From positions 620,001-684,000 of the forward strand of contig DASVTU010000039.1 in NCBI GenBank assembly GCA_036387415.1: 64,000 nt of DNA. The letters run 5' to 3'. Under the pieces are notes generated by a model. It made no database searches. It was not told the origin of the DNA and saw only the letters and a program-made list of their open reading frames with translations. Position 1 is the stretch's first letter, and every line of letters starts with the position of its first letter. Source of the DNA: DASVTU01 sp036387415. GTDB lineage: Bacteria; Acidobacteriota; Blastocatellia; Pyrinomonadales; Pyrinomonadaceae. This document shows, one piece after another, positions 9,692 through 18,008 of the stretch. A program made the position numbers and the translations under genes.

Positions 9692-10303
9692 TTAGCCGCG
9701 TTTGATGGAGCAGCCGAAGGCGAGCGCCTGCGCTTTCTCGACGGGCTTGCCGTTGAGCGTTGCGTCGATGGCGTTGCGGAGGTCTTCGGAGGTCGGTTCC
9801 GAGCCGCGACGCGGGTCGGCATCGTCGATGCGTCCGCGATAGACGAGTTTGTTCGACGCATCCAGATAATAAGCTTCGGGCGTGACGCGTGCGCCGAGCA
9901 CGTCGGCAATCTTGTTGCTTTTATCTTTGAGGATGGTGAAGTTGAGGCCGTTTTCGGCGGCGTGTTGCTTGATGGCTTCGGGCGTCTCTGCGACGTTCGA
10001 GTTGATGCCGACGACGTTGACGCCGCGCGCCTTGTACTGTTCGGCGAGTTGCGCCATGCGCTTGTTGTAGGCGTTGGAGACGGGGCATTGCACCGAGATA
10101 AAGATAAAGACCGTGCCGTTTTTGCCGCGCAGCGAGGCGAGCGAATGTTCTTTGCCGTTGGCGTCGGGTAGTTTGAAATCGCTGACGGTCGAACCGATGT
10201 CGATATTGGAGGCGTTCGCATTATCGACGTGCGCCGTAGCGGGAGCCGATGCGCCCACAACCATGAGCGCGAGGAGAAGCAGAGAGGCGTAAAGCTTTTT
10301 CAT
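9692..10303 (-). CDS. Secreted redoxin (AhpC/TSA-like) protein
   Basis: About 203 residues from ATG 10303 (MKKLYASLLLLALMVVG...), which gives a good signal peptide; GGAG lies 14 bases upstream. A TTG at 10336 in frame would add 11 residues and spoil the signal peptide. The mature part has the thioredoxin-like peroxidase fold: VSDFKLPDANGKEHSLASL, then FIFISVQCPVSNAYNKRM with the presumed peroxidatic Cys, and KVTPEAYY-like cis-Pro region (RVTPEAYYLD). A second Cys is near the end (FGCSIKRG). It is the first gene of a two-gene operon with the TlpA-like protein, suggesting a periplasmic thiol redox pair. Confidence 0.83.
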   Translation of the reverse strand: MKKLYASLLLLALMVVGASAPATAHVDNANASNIDIGSTVSDFKLPDANGKEHSLASLRGKNGTVFIFISVQCPVSNAYNKRMAQLAEQYKARGVNVVGINSNVAETPEAIKQHAAENGLNFTILKDKSNKIADVLGARVTPEAYYLDASNKLVYRGRIDDADPRRGSEPTSEDLRNAIDATLNGKPVEKAQALAFGCSIKRG

Positions 10304-10416
10304 CTTGAGTAACGAAACTCCTTTCAGGGTTATCAATTCGGGAAGATGCGCCAGAGTAGCAGCACGGGCGAAACGGTGACAAGCGGACAGATGTAAATCT
10401 TTTGTAAATCAGTAAG

Positions 10417-10516
10417 GAGGGTGAATGGTGAATGGTAAATGGTAAATGGAAAAAGCATTGACTGTTGAGCATTGACTGCTCAGTCTTCACCCTTCTACTT
10501 ATTCACTATTCACTCT
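10417..10516. repeat. Tandem-repeat palindrome, GTGAATG/GTAAATG word
   Basis: The left arm at 10419-10449 is a run of 7-base units GTGAATG, GTGAATG, GTAAATG, GTAAATG. The right arm near 10486-10516 (TTCACCC...TTATTCACTATTCACTC) is the imperfect reverse complement. The loop itself has a direct repeat GCATTGACTGTTGA / GCATTGACTGCTCA. The right arm encodes the last residues (VNSE) and TAA stop of the neighbouring minus-strand gene. Confidence 0.85.
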
Positions 10517-10966
10517 CTTGAGCGTGAAGCGCCAGAGCATGCGATTCTCTGCGGCGTCGAAGCGGTGCGCGGCCTCGACGACGCGCCAGAATCCCATGTG
10601 CTGCCAACGACCGACGCCGAGTTTGTTGTATAGCGGCACGGCGTGGCCGCTTTCGATAGCGGCGAGCAGTGCGCGATTGCCGGGCGAGAGATGCTGGTCG
10701 CCATGACGACCTTCGCCCGTGTAGGAGATTGTTTCGCCGGACGCATCCGCCGACACTAAGGCATCTGGATAACAGGAATTGATGCGCCCGAAATCCGTCA
10801 GCAGCGAAACGAGACGACCGCCGCGTTGATAGACGCCGTTGCGTATGCGGTGCGTGAGATTGACCTCCGCCCACGAAATAATCTCGTCCGACAGAGGCTC
10901 CGGCATCTCCGCTTCCGGCACAGTCGGCGCAGCAACAGCGGCGTCGCGTCTCCTCTTTCTTCGCAA
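10499..10966 (-). CDS. SRA/YDG-like domain protein (tentative)
   Basis: 155 residues from TTG 10966, with GGGGAG about 10 bases upstream; an ATG at codon 21 (MPEPLSDE) is the alternative start. The core NSCYPDALV...ISYTGEGRHGDQHLSPGNRALL resembles SRA/YDG domains found in some restriction proteins, where a YTGEG-GDQ...GN motif shapes the modified-base pocket. That is a recollection of the family pattern, not a search result. No nuclease domain or methylase is adjacent, so this would be a stand-alone domain. The last residues VNSE and the stop are encoded by a tandem repeat (GTGAATA twice). Confidence 0.5.
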   Translation of the reverse strand: MRRKRRRDAAVAAPTVPEAEMPEPLSDEIISWAEVNLTHRIRNGVYQRGGRLVSLLTDFGRINSCYPDALVSADASGETISYTGEGRHGDQHLSPGNRALLAAIESGHAVPLYNKLGVGRWQHMGFWRVVEAAHRFDAAENRMLWRFTLKRVNSE

Positions 10967-11132
10967 ACCTTTATCGCTCCCCGACGTTTGAAAATTAATT
11001 CTTCAACGCTTGCAGTCGGCATGCGAATTGCGATTCCCAATCACAAGCCTGATGCAGCAAGCGAAAGTGTATTGTTTGCGTCGTCTTACTCTCCTCTAAT
11101 TCTCGTTAAGTGTACTTAGATGTAACAGCCTG

Positions 11133-11150
11133 GGCTTTCATGCGAAAGCC
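11133..11150. other. Small 5' UTR hairpin before the Arg/His-rich protein gene
   Basis: GGCTTT(CATGCG)AAAGCC forms a 6-bp stem 24 bases upstream of the ATG at 11175. It could be a leader structure; there is no other support. Confidence 0.35.
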
Positions 11151-11174
11151 TTGTGATGAATTTAAGGAGGCCAA

Positions 11175-11528
11175 ATGAGACTATTCAACGGACTGAAACG
11201 ATTCACGGTCGTGCTTGGCATCGTTTTCGCGCTCCTGCTCAGCATGGGCGCGACGGCGGACGCCAAGAAAAAGGGACGCGGATGGGGCAGAGGTGGCCGT
11301 TTTGACCGACATCAATTCGGACACAGGAACCGCGACAACCGTCGCCATGAACGGCGCGAACTCAGCCGCCACCAGCGCGACGAACGCCGCTCGCTGCTTC
11401 GTCGCATACGCAACGACCGACGTTCCGGCGACTTCCATCACGGCGAATGGCGCGACGAACGCAGAGAACTCCGGCAGCATCACCGACAGGAACGCAGAAC
11501 ATTTAGAAACAACCGTCGCGGCTTCTAA
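11175..11528 (+). CDS. Secreted Arg/His-rich basic protein of unknown function
   Basis: 117 residues. ATG 11175 has an excellent ribosome site (AAGGAGG, 6 bases upstream). Residues 1-30 form a signal peptide (RFTVVLGIVFALLLSMGATADA), and everything after is extremely rich in Arg, His, Asp and Glu, with repeated RDERR/RRELR and HH motifs (for example HERRELSRHQRDERRSLLRR) predicting a long charged helix. I recognise no domain. Similar small secreted Arg-rich proteins occur in Acidobacteriota and Planctomycetes, with unknown roles; metal or polyanion binding would be guesses. A strong terminator follows at 11551. Confidence 0.72.
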   Translation: MRLFNGLKRFTVVLGIVFALLLSMGATADAKKKGRGWGRGGRFDRHQFGHRNRDNRRHERRELSRHQRDERRSLLRRIRNDRRSGDFHHGEWRDERRELRQHHRQERRTFRNNRRGF

Positions 11529-11550
11529 TTTTTTAGACGCCCTGAGACGC

Positions 11551-11600
11551 AAGAGGGAAGGCAGCACGACATCAAGGTCTGTGCTGCCTTCCCTCTTTTG
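11551..11600. terminator. Rho-independent, bidirectional terminator
   Basis: AAGAGGGAAGGCAGCAC (11551-11567) pairs perfectly with its reverse complement at 11581-11597, with a 13-base loop and flanking T/A tracts. It lies between the convergent Arg/His-rich gene and purQ. It is a conventional perfect stem, unlike the degenerate-repeat palindromes in the rest of the window. Confidence 0.9.
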
Positions 11601-11682
11601 TCCGACGCTTCCTGTTTCTTCCCTAAAGTTTAACTTCTCGCGTTGTTTTTGCCGAGCGCCGGAGTTTAGGAACGGGCGACAC

Positions 11683-12381
11683 TTAGACGAGCGCGGCGAG
11701 CGTGGCGGCGAGCGAGCGGAAGATGTCGCGCCCGTCGGACGAGCCGAGGAGGTCTTCGCAGGCGCGTTCGGGGTGCGGCATCAGTCCGAGCACGTTGCGC
11801 TCGCGGTTGCAGATGCCCGCGATTGAGAAACGCGAACCGTTGGAGTTAGCTTCTTCGGTCAGTTCGCCGCGCGCGTCCGTGTAGCGAAAGACGATGCGTT
11901 CGTCGCTTTGGAGTTCGGCGAGCGTCTCATCGTCGCAGACATAGTTGCCTTCGGCGTGGGCGATGGGCAGATGCAGGATGCTCCCCTTCTGCAACTCGGA
12001 GGTGAAAGGAGTGTCGGCGGTTTCGACGCGGACGTGAACATAATCGCAGATGAAATGGAGTTCACGATTGCGTATGAGCGCGCCGGGAAGAAGTCCGGCT
12101 TCGCAGAGGATTTGAAAGCCGTTGCAGATGCCGAGCACGAAACGACCTGACGCCGCAAATTCCCTGACCGAATTCATGACGGGCGAAAATCTAGCGAGTG
12201 CGCCCGCGCGCAGGTAGTCACCGTAGGAAAAACCGCCGGGGATAATCACTGCGTCGTAGGTGCTTAAATCCGTGTCTTGATGCCAGATGAAATCGACTGG
12301 CTGTCCGACGTGCTTCGAGATGACGTGATAAGCATCGTGGTCGCAATTGGAACCGGGAAAAACTATGACGCCGAATTTCAT
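11683..12381 (-). CDS. purQ: Phosphoribosylformylglycinamidine synthase glutaminase subunit PurQ
   Basis: 232 residues, the usual PurQ length. It is a class I glutamine amidotransferase: the start MKFGVIVFPGSNCDHDAY, nucleophile Cys in VLGICNGFQIL, and the His/Glu pair in GLMPHPERA are all present. It hydrolyses glutamine and channels ammonia to PurL. Its start overlaps the end of purS by 4 bases (ATGA at 12378), so the two are translationally coupled. PurL lies separately 3 kb downstream on the same strand, with redox and other genes between. Confidence 0.97.
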   Translation of the reverse strand: MKFGVIVFPGSNCDHDAYHVISKHVGQPVDFIWHQDTDLSTYDAVIIPGGFSYGDYLRAGALARFSPVMNSVREFAASGRFVLGICNGFQILCEAGLLPGALIRNRELHFICDYVHVRVETADTPFTSELQKGSILHLPIAHAEGNYVCDDETLAELQSDERIVFRYTDARGELTEEANSNGSRFSIAGICNRERNVLGLMPHPERACEDLLGSSDGRDIFRSLAATLAALV

Positions 12382-12629
12382 GCCTCGCTAATCTCCACAC
12401 TAAAATCTTCAATCACGGGATTGGACAACACCTCGCGCGCCATGCGCTCCGCGGTTTCGCGCGCCGCCGCACTGTCGAGCGCCGAGTCGAGCGCAATCTC
12501 GAAATATTTCCCCTGTCGCACGTCGGCGATGCCGTGATAACCGAGAAGTTCGACTGAATGTTGTATGGCCTTGCCTTGCGGGTCGAGCACGCCCGACTTC
12601 AATGTGACGTAAACTTTGGCTTTCATCAA
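12378..12629 (-). CDS. purS: Phosphoribosylformylglycinamidine synthase subunit PurS
   Basis: 83 residues, matching PurS, the small dimeric protein that bridges PurL and PurQ. Recognisable features are KVYVTLKSGVLDPQGKAIQHSVELLGY at the N-terminal strand and helix, and VRQGKYFEI. ATG 12629 has GAGG five bases upstream. It is first in a purS-purQ operon with a 4-base overlap. Confidence 0.95.
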   Translation of the reverse strand: MMKAKVYVTLKSGVLDPQGKAIQHSVELLGYHGIADVRQGKYFEIALDSALDSAAARETAERMAREVLSNPVIEDFSVEISEA

Positions 12630-12876
12630 AACCTCTGCTTCTTCAAATGGTTGATTAAGAATATTGCTTTCACGTCGTTAATAACATAAGATGCCGCGCC
12701 GTCAGACCTTCATTTTCGCATGCCCGTGAAGCTCCGTGTATTTCAATTTTATGACGCACCCGACGGAAGTTGAAAATGGCCGACCGCGCCGCATCTCAAC
12801 TCTACGGAAATGCCAACCAACGACCTCTTAACTTTAACTTCGTCTCTTTTAGACGAAAAGGAGAAGAATTCCCAAC

Positions 12877-13311
12877 ATGCAAAATCCTCCACCTAATCAA
12901 CCCGGCTATTCCGGCGCGCCCTACGGTTCGCCGTCCGGCGGCGGAGCAAACGAAAAATCAAGCACTGGCCTCGACGCCAACGTCGCCGCACTGCTCTGCT
13001 ATCTCTTGACGTGGATTACCGGACTCATCTTTTACCTCATCGAAAAGGACAGTCGCTACGTTCGTTATCACGCGATGCAGGCCATCCTGCTCGGTGCCGC
13101 ATTCTTCGTCCTCGGCATCGCCATCAATATCTTCCTCGGCATCGTCGCGGCCATCTCCGGGCTGCTGGCGACGCTCCTCGGCCTGCTCTGGATGGTCGTC
13201 TGCATCGGCTTCATCATCCTGTGGGTCTTGTGCCTTGTCAAAGCCTATCAAGGACAGACCTTCAAACTGCCCATCATCGGCGACATGGCTGCCAACATCG
13301 TCAACAAATAA
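12877..13311 (+). CDS. DUF4870/Tic20-like small membrane protein
   Basis: 144 residues. A Pro/Gly/Ser-rich N-terminal tail of about 28 residues precedes DANVAALLCYLLTWITGLIFYLIEKDSRYVRYHAMQAI, the start of the DUF4870 pattern with its charged RxHAxQ segment between helices, and then two further hydrophobic segments to residue 128. GGAG lies 14 bases before the ATG. Function unknown. It is transcribed alone and converges on purB. Confidence 0.82.
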   Translation: MQNPPPNQPGYSGAPYGSPSGGGANEKSSTGLDANVAALLCYLLTWITGLIFYLIEKDSRYVRYHAMQAILLGAAFFVLGIAINIFLGIVAAISGLLATLLGLLWMVVCIGFIILWVLCLVKAYQGQTFKLPIIGDMAANIVNK

Positions 13312-13319
13312 AACCCGGC

Positions 13320-13376
13320 ACATCGTGAATCGTAAATCGTGAATGGATAAAACAATTTCCGTTCACGATTTACTTT
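13320..13376. repeat. Tandem-repeat palindrome, GTGAATC/GTAAATC word
   Basis: Left arm 13321-13346 (CATCGTGAATCGTAAATCG, TGAATGG) pairs with the right arm 13358-13374 (CCGTTCACGATTTAC); AATTT/AAATT forms the loop region. It lies between the convergent DUF4870 and purB genes, 8 bases after the former's stop. Confidence 0.82.
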
Positions 13377-13461
13377 TTATGACCGATGCATCCTTCCCTA
13401 AGCGTCTCTACGCTCCGTCAAATTTCTTCTGAAAATCTTCAACGTCTTGCTCGCTGGTGGT

Positions 13462-14778
13462 TTACGTTTGCTCGGAATTATTCTCGTCGTCGAAGACGCG
13501 TGCGAAAACCGCATCGACGTTGCGTAGATAGGTATCGAGCGAGAAGACGCGTTCGACGGCTTCCGCAGGGAGATGCTGCCGGATGTCCGTGTCTGCGAGC
13601 ACGCGCGTGCGAAAATCGCCGCCCTCGTCCCAAGTCTTCATCGCGTTGCGCTGCACCCATTCGTACGCCGTCTCGCGCGAGACGCCGCTCTGCGCGAGCG
13701 CGAGCAGGAGTTGACCGCTAAAGACGAGTCCGCGCGTCAGATGCAAATTCTCAAGCATCCGTTCGGGATAGACGACCAAATTCTCAATCAACGACGTGGC
13801 TTTGGCGAGCATGTAGTCGAGCGCGATGGACGAATCTGGAAGGACGACGCGCTCGGCTGACGAATGCGAAATGTCGCGTTCGTGCCAGAGCGCGACGGAT
13901 TCGAGTCCGGCCAACGCATGCCCGCGCACCACTCGCGCCATGCCGCAGATGCGTTCCGATAAAATCGGATTACGTTTGTGCGGCATCGCCGACGAACCCT
14001 TCTGCCCCGCGCGAAAACGTTCCTGTGCTTCGCGCACCTCCGTCCTCTGCCAGTGACGAATCTGCAAAGCAAACTTGTCGAGCGACGAGGCGATGATGGC
14101 AAGCGTCGTCAAGTATTCGGCGTAGATGTCGCGTTGGATAATTTGCGTCGAGACGGGCGCAGCCCGGAGTCCGAGACGCGCGCAAACTCTCTCCTCAACC
14201 ACGGGGTCGAGATGCGCGAACGCGCCGACCGCGCCGCTGATTTTGCCGACGGCGACCGCCTCGCGTGCGCGTACGAGTCGCGTGCGGTTGCGCCGCATCT
14301 CGTCGTACCAGAGCGCGAAGGTGAGGCCGAAGGATGTCGGCTCGGCGTGGACGCCGTGCGTGCGCCCGATTTGCGGCGTTCGTTTGAACTCATGCGCGCG
14401 GCGTCGGAGCACCGACGCGAGCGCGTCAACTCTTCCGAGCAGCAATTCGCACGCATCGCGCAGCAGCAGCGCATTGGCCGTGTCAACCACGTCGGACGAA
14501 GTGAGACCGTAATGCACGAAGCGCGACGCCTCGCCGATGTTCTCCGCCAGCGCGGTCGTAAACGCGATGACATCGTGGTCGGTTGTCTTCTCAATCTCGT
14601 TGATGCGCTCGACGGTGAAGCGTGCGCGCGTCTTGATTTGCACAAGCGCCTCGCGCGGAATGACGCCCATCTCGGCGTGTACTTCGCACACGGCGATTTC
14701 CACGTCGAGCCACTTCTGAAACTTATTCTGCTCCGACCAGAGCGCGCCCATTTCGGGCAAGGTGTAACGTGTAATCAT
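13462..14778 (-). CDS. purB: Adenylosuccinate lyase
   Basis: 438 residues, the size of the short bacterial PurB. It cleaves SAICAR to AICAR and adenylosuccinate to AMP in purine synthesis. The fumarase/aspartase superfamily signature GSSAMPHKRNPILSE is intact, as are TSSDVVDTANALLLRDA and RTHGVHAEP with its catalytic His. ATG 14778 gives the family-typical start MITRYTLPEMGALWSEQNKF. It is flanked on both sides by palindromic repeats and transcribed singly. Confidence 0.96.
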   Translation of the reverse strand: MITRYTLPEMGALWSEQNKFQKWLDVEIAVCEVHAEMGVIPREALVQIKTRARFTVERINEIEKTTDHDVIAFTTALAENIGEASRFVHYGLTSSDVVDTANALLLRDACELLLGRVDALASVLRRRAHEFKRTPQIGRTHGVHAEPTSFGLTFALWYDEMRRNRTRLVRAREAVAVGKISGAVGAFAHLDPVVEERVCARLGLRAAPVSTQIIQRDIYAEYLTTLAIIASSLDKFALQIRHWQRTEVREAQERFRAGQKGSSAMPHKRNPILSERICGMARVVRGHALAGLESVALWHERDISHSSAERVVLPDSSIALDYMLAKATSLIENLVVYPERMLENLHLTRGLVFSGQLLLALAQSGVSRETAYEWVQRNAMKTWDEGGDFRTRVLADTDIRQHLPAEAVERVFSLDTYLRNVDAVFARVFDDENNSEQT

Positions 14779-14787
14779 CTCGAAATT

Positions 14788-14858
14788 ATTGATTCATCGA
14801 CGCATTGATTCATTTCTTCATTGTGTCAATGAGCCGATGAATCAATGAATGAATTCTG
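14788..14858. repeat. Tandem-repeat palindrome, GATTCATT word
   Basis: Left arm 14788-14820 (ATTGATTCATCG, GCATTGATTCATT) pairs with the right arm 14834-14857 (CGATGAATCAATGAATGAAT). It lies between two minus-strand genes and covers most of the region upstream of purB. Confidence 0.82.
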
Positions 14859-14873
14859 ACAGTTCATTACTCA

Positions 14874-15383
14874 TCACTGTTTTAAGGCGTCTGAACTGAC
14901 GAAATATTTGGCGAGCAACCAGCGTCCGTCGCGTTCGACGAACGTGAAGCTTTCCATGCCATTGCCGCGCTCGAAATCGGTTTCGTAGGTGATGATGAGG
15001 ACGTGGCCGGAGAGGTCGCCGCCGCTCGCGTTTTGGCTGTCGCGTCCGGTGTGGAAGTTGCGGCTCTCGACTCTGCCGAGACGCGTGCGTAACTGTTCGA
15101 GCGTCGCGCGTGTCTCTTCGGGCGTTGTCGTCTGTCGCCATTCTTCCGCCGCTTCGTCGTAGATTTTCTGGAAGCGCCCTCCGGCGATGTCCTCCGTGAT
15201 GCGGTCAACCGCCTCTTGCACGCCCGACGGTACGCCGCTCTGTCGCGGGTCGATGTTGCACGCCGCGCTGACGACGAACAACAGCAGCGCGATGAAAGTC
15301 AACGACCAAGACTTCCGCGTCGGAGGAAGATGCGGCGAGGAAGACGGCGTTGGCGTTGCATGATTTGTGTTGCCTGTCGTCAT
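14874..15383 (-). CDS. Putative lipoprotein, DUF4019-like
   Basis: 169 residues. After a Pro/Ser-rich N-terminus of about 25 residues comes a hydrophobic segment ending SAAC, a plausible lipobox. The C-terminal half has AAEEWRQTTTPEETRATL, then VLIITYETDFERG, SFTFVERDGRWLLAKYF, a pattern like DUF4019/DUF3887 domains (cystatin or NTF2-like folds of unknown role). The family name is tentative. It lies between the WalJ-like hydrolase and purB on the same strand; the 24-base gap to the hydrolase suggests cotranscription. Confidence 0.65.
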   Translation of the reverse strand: MTTGNTNHATPTPSSSPHLPPTRKSWSLTFIALLLFVVSAACNIDPRQSGVPSGVQEAVDRITEDIAGGRFQKIYDEAAEEWRQTTTPEETRATLEQLRTRLGRVESRNFHTGRDSQNASGGDLSGHVLIITYETDFERGNGMESFTFVERDGRWLLAKYFVSSDALKQ

Positions 15384-15407
15384 CGTTGGCGTTCTTAAAA
15401 TTCAAAC

Positions 15408-16235
15408 TTAAAATTCAATCCACGGCGTCGGCTCTTTGGCGAAAGAGAGCGTGATTTGAGTGTCCGTCTGAAAGAGCGAGCCGCGTTCCTGAAGCGCGAT
15501 TTCAGCGGAGAGTTTGGCGACGTAAGGGTTGTTGGCGCGTTGCGAGAGATGCGCGAGCACGATGTGTGTCGCACCGCCGTCGTAATCGGTGGCGAGCCAG
15601 TTGGCAACATCTTCGTTGGAGAGATGCCCCGTGCGCGAAAGGATGCGCTGCTTCAATTCCCACGGGTAGACGCTGCACGCCTTGAGCATGTCGCGGCTGT
15701 GATTCGACTCGATGACGATGGCCGCGCAACCGCGCAGGCGTTCGTTGACGAGCGTCGTGATGTGGCCGAAGTCCATCAGGGTCGCAACGCGGACGCCGTT
15801 GTGCGTCGCTGTGAAACCGAAGTTGTCGGCGGCGTCGTGCGGGATAGTGAAGGGATGAAAATCAATCTCGCCGATGCGGAAATCGTGGCTCGAAGAAATC
15901 TCTTCGGTGCGGTCGCGTAAGGTGTCGGCGCGTCGGCGCGGCTCGTCGGAAGGTGCGCCATGTTCGCGCTCGCGGATGTAAGCCTCACGCGTCTCGCCGG
16001 AGATGTAGACGGGACACTTCAAATTCTTCAACAGCACGCGGAGGCCGCCCGCGTGGTCGCCGTGCTCATGCGTGATGATAACGCCGTCGAGCCGCGCCAT
16101 GTCTTCACCGACGAGCGCCATGCGTCGTGCCGTCTCACGCGCGCTCAAGCCCGCATCGACGAGCACACGCGTCTCACCCGCGCAGATTAAAAGCGCATTG
16201 CCGCTCGAACCGCTACCTAAAACCGTTAGTCGCAT
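15408..16235 (-). CDS. MBL-fold metallo-hydrolase, WalJ/YycJ-like
   Basis: 275 residues from ATG 16235 (MRLTVLGSGSSGNALLI), the family-typical start; upstream in-frame codons are not conserved-looking. The metal-binding motif THEHGDH is intact, followed by the second His in TIPHDAADN and the Asp in MDFGH, then IESNHSRDML and GHLSNED, typical of the YycJ/WalJ group. These are probable DNA/RNA-processing exonucleases; YycJ of Firmicutes has been linked to DNA repair and cell-wall signalling. It overlaps no neighbour. Confidence 0.88.
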   Translation of the reverse strand: MRLTVLGSGSSGNALLICAGETRVLVDAGLSARETARRMALVGEDMARLDGVIITHEHGDHAGGLRVLLKNLKCPVYISGETREAYIREREHGAPSDEPRRRADTLRDRTEEISSSHDFRIGEIDFHPFTIPHDAADNFGFTATHNGVRVATLMDFGHITTLVNERLRGCAAIVIESNHSRDMLKACSVYPWELKQRILSRTGHLSNEDVANWLATDYDGGATHIVLAHLSQRANNPYVAKLSAEIALQERGSLFQTDTQITLSFAKEPTPWIEF

Positions 16236-16255
16236 CCCGTCTCTGTCCGCATTTG

Positions 16256-16343
16256 GTGAACGGTAAATGGCGAATGGAAAGAACACGTTTTATTCATTTA
16301 CCATTTACTATTGACCATTCACTTGTGATTCACCATTTACCGT
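16256..16343. repeat. Tandem-repeat palindrome, GTAAATGG word
   Basis: Left arm 16256-16279 (GGTGAACGGTAAATGG, CGAATGG) pairs with two alternatives on the right: 16296-16320 (CATTTACCATTTACTATTGA) and 16328-16343 (GATTCACCATTTACCG). The right side has roughly twice as many units as the left, so the palindrome is lopsided. It lies just after the M16 peptidase stop at 16346. Confidence 0.82.
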
Positions 16344-16345
16344 CT

Positions 16346-17623
16346 TCAAATTTCCAGCCGTGCGCGGTCGATGTGAAAGCCGTTCAGGTCGCCGAGCGCG
16401 CCGACGGCGAGCGCATCGGCGGTGAAATACTCCTGCGCGATGCGTTGCACGTCTTCGGGCGTGACGGCTTCGATGCGACGAATAATCTCATCGGGCGCGA
16501 TGCGTTCGCCGTGTACCATCTCCTGTCGCGCCAGCGTTCCGGCGCGTGCGCTCGACGATTCGAGGCCGAGCAGGATGGAGGCGACCGATTGGTCTTTGAC
16601 TAGTTGGAGTTCGTCTTGACTGACGCTCTCGCGCAAGCAGCGACCGAGTTCCGCGAGCGAGAGGTCGAGCACTTCGTCGAGTTGTTCGGGTGAGGTTCCG
16701 GCGTAGATTTGAAAGACGCCTGCATCGGTAAAGGTGCTCGCCGCCGCGCCGACCGAATAAGCGAGGCCGCGTTCCTCGCGCACAGACTGCCAGAGACGGC
16801 TCGACGTGCCGCCGCCGATGATGGAACCCAGAAGGCTCGCCGCATAACGGTCACGGCTGCGCGCCGAAGGCCACGGCGAAGCCAGAATCAGGTGCGCCTG
16901 TTCGAGTTCCTTTTTGCGTTGAATCAGAATCGGCGCGGCGGGCGTCGGCGCAAACGCATCGCCTTCGAGCACTAGCCCGTCGTGGGTTTCGTGGCTCGCA
17001 AAGGCGCGTTCGGCGAGTTCGACAAGCTCCTCATGCCGGACGTTTCCAGCAGCGGCGATGACGAGATTATGCGGCGCATAGGCGTGCGCGTGAAAATGCG
17101 CGGTACGTCGTTGGTCGAAGGATGAAACGGTTTCGGGTGTGCCTTCGATGGGTCGTCCGAGAGAATGGCCGGGGAAATACGCGGCGACAAACAACTCCGA
17201 GAGTAGTTCGTCGGGCGTGTCTTCGACCATCTTCATCTCTTCGATGATGACCTTCTGCTCGCGCTCTAAATCCTCTTCGTCGAAACGCGGGTCGAGCAGC
17301 ATGTCTGCGAGTAGGTCGAACGCCTGCGGGAGCGCCGTGTCCACTACTTTGAGCGCGAATCCGGTGAGTTCGTGCGAGGTGTAGGCGTCGAAGTTGCCGC
17401 CCAGACGGTCTGATTCGATGGCGATGTCGAGCGCGGTGCGTCGGCGCGTGCCCTTGAAGACGGCGTGTTCGATGAAGTGGCAGATGCCGTTCATCTGCGG
17501 CGATTCGTGGCGCGAACCACGCCGAATCCAGATGCCGAAAGTGACGGAGCGAAGCCCCGGCATCTGCTCGGTTAAGACGACTGCCCCATTGCTAAGTCTT
17601 GTGGTATGAACGTCTTGAGTCAT
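16346..17623 (-). CDS. M16 family zinc metallopeptidase (pitrilysin-like)
   Basis: 425 residues from ATG 17623 (MTQDVHTTRLSNG); an in-frame extension to 17695 looks non-coding. The inverted zinc motif HFIEH (His49, Glu52, His53) and the third ligand Glu about 76 residues on (EREQKVIIEEM) are present, and the C-terminal half holds the paired non-catalytic domain with ASPWPSARSRDRYAASLLGSI. The size and start fit the mitochondrial-processing-peptidase-like bacterial group (PqqL/YmxG type). Its substrate is unknown. No clear ribosome site is seen at the chosen ATG. Confidence 0.9.
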   Translation of the reverse strand: MTQDVHTTRLSNGAVVLTEQMPGLRSVTFGIWIRRGSRHESPQMNGICHFIEHAVFKGTRRRTALDIAIESDRLGGNFDAYTSHELTGFALKVVDTALPQAFDLLADMLLDPRFDEEDLEREQKVIIEEMKMVEDTPDELLSELFVAAYFPGHSLGRPIEGTPETVSSFDQRRTAHFHAHAYAPHNLVIAAAGNVRHEELVELAERAFASHETHDGLVLEGDAFAPTPAAPILIQRKKELEQAHLILASPWPSARSRDRYAASLLGSIIGGGTSSRLWQSVREERGLAYSVGAAASTFTDAGVFQIYAGTSPEQLDEVLDLSLAELGRCLRESVSQDELQLVKDQSVASILLGLESSSARAGTLARQEMVHGERIAPDEIIRRIEAVTPEDVQRIAQEYFTADALAVGALGDLNGFHIDRARLEI

Positions 17624-17930
17624 TCCCTGTCGATGCTTTGGTTGCGACGCACGGTTGGCCTGAGAAGTATTTTGCAGCACTCGGCATCGTAACATGCCGG
17701 AGAAACGGCGGGCAAACTGCGGCTACGTTGCTTAATGAACGACCCTGTACCACGCGAAACACAAAGCACCTGAGCGACGATATAGAATATGCCGCTCCGG
17801 TGCTCTCCTTCAACATCGGCCTCTGCTTACGTCGAACTAATATTAAATTATAAAAGGCTGGCTGAAAAATAGAGGCGAGGAATTCAATAAAATGAGGATT
17901 TTACGGCGTATTTAGGAGGAAAAAAGAAAA

Positions 17931-18008
17931 ATGGCGCGTCTGAGTCCGCTAAAACCTGACGCGCCATGTCTGAATGCTCCGCTTTGTGCGCGAAGCCTCT
18001 ATGTATAG
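17931..18008 (+). CDS. Possible 25-residue leader peptide over repeat copy A
   Basis: ATG 17931 is preceded by an ideal AGGAGG 11 bases upstream (TTTAGGAGGAAAAAAG) and opens a 25-codon frame (MARLSPLKPDAPCLNAPLCA...) that ends in TAG at 18006. The frame exactly overlays the hairpins of copy A, so translation and folding would compete, as in leader-peptide control. The frame is broken by stop codons in copy B, so the peptide itself is not conserved. Low confidence. Confidence 0.25.
   Translation: MARLSPLKPDAPCLNAPLCARSLYV

Noticed and set aside
10417..10516. CRISPR array in the tandem-repeat spacers
   Set aside because: Units are 6-13 bases with no unique spacers of fixed length, and no cas gene is in the window.
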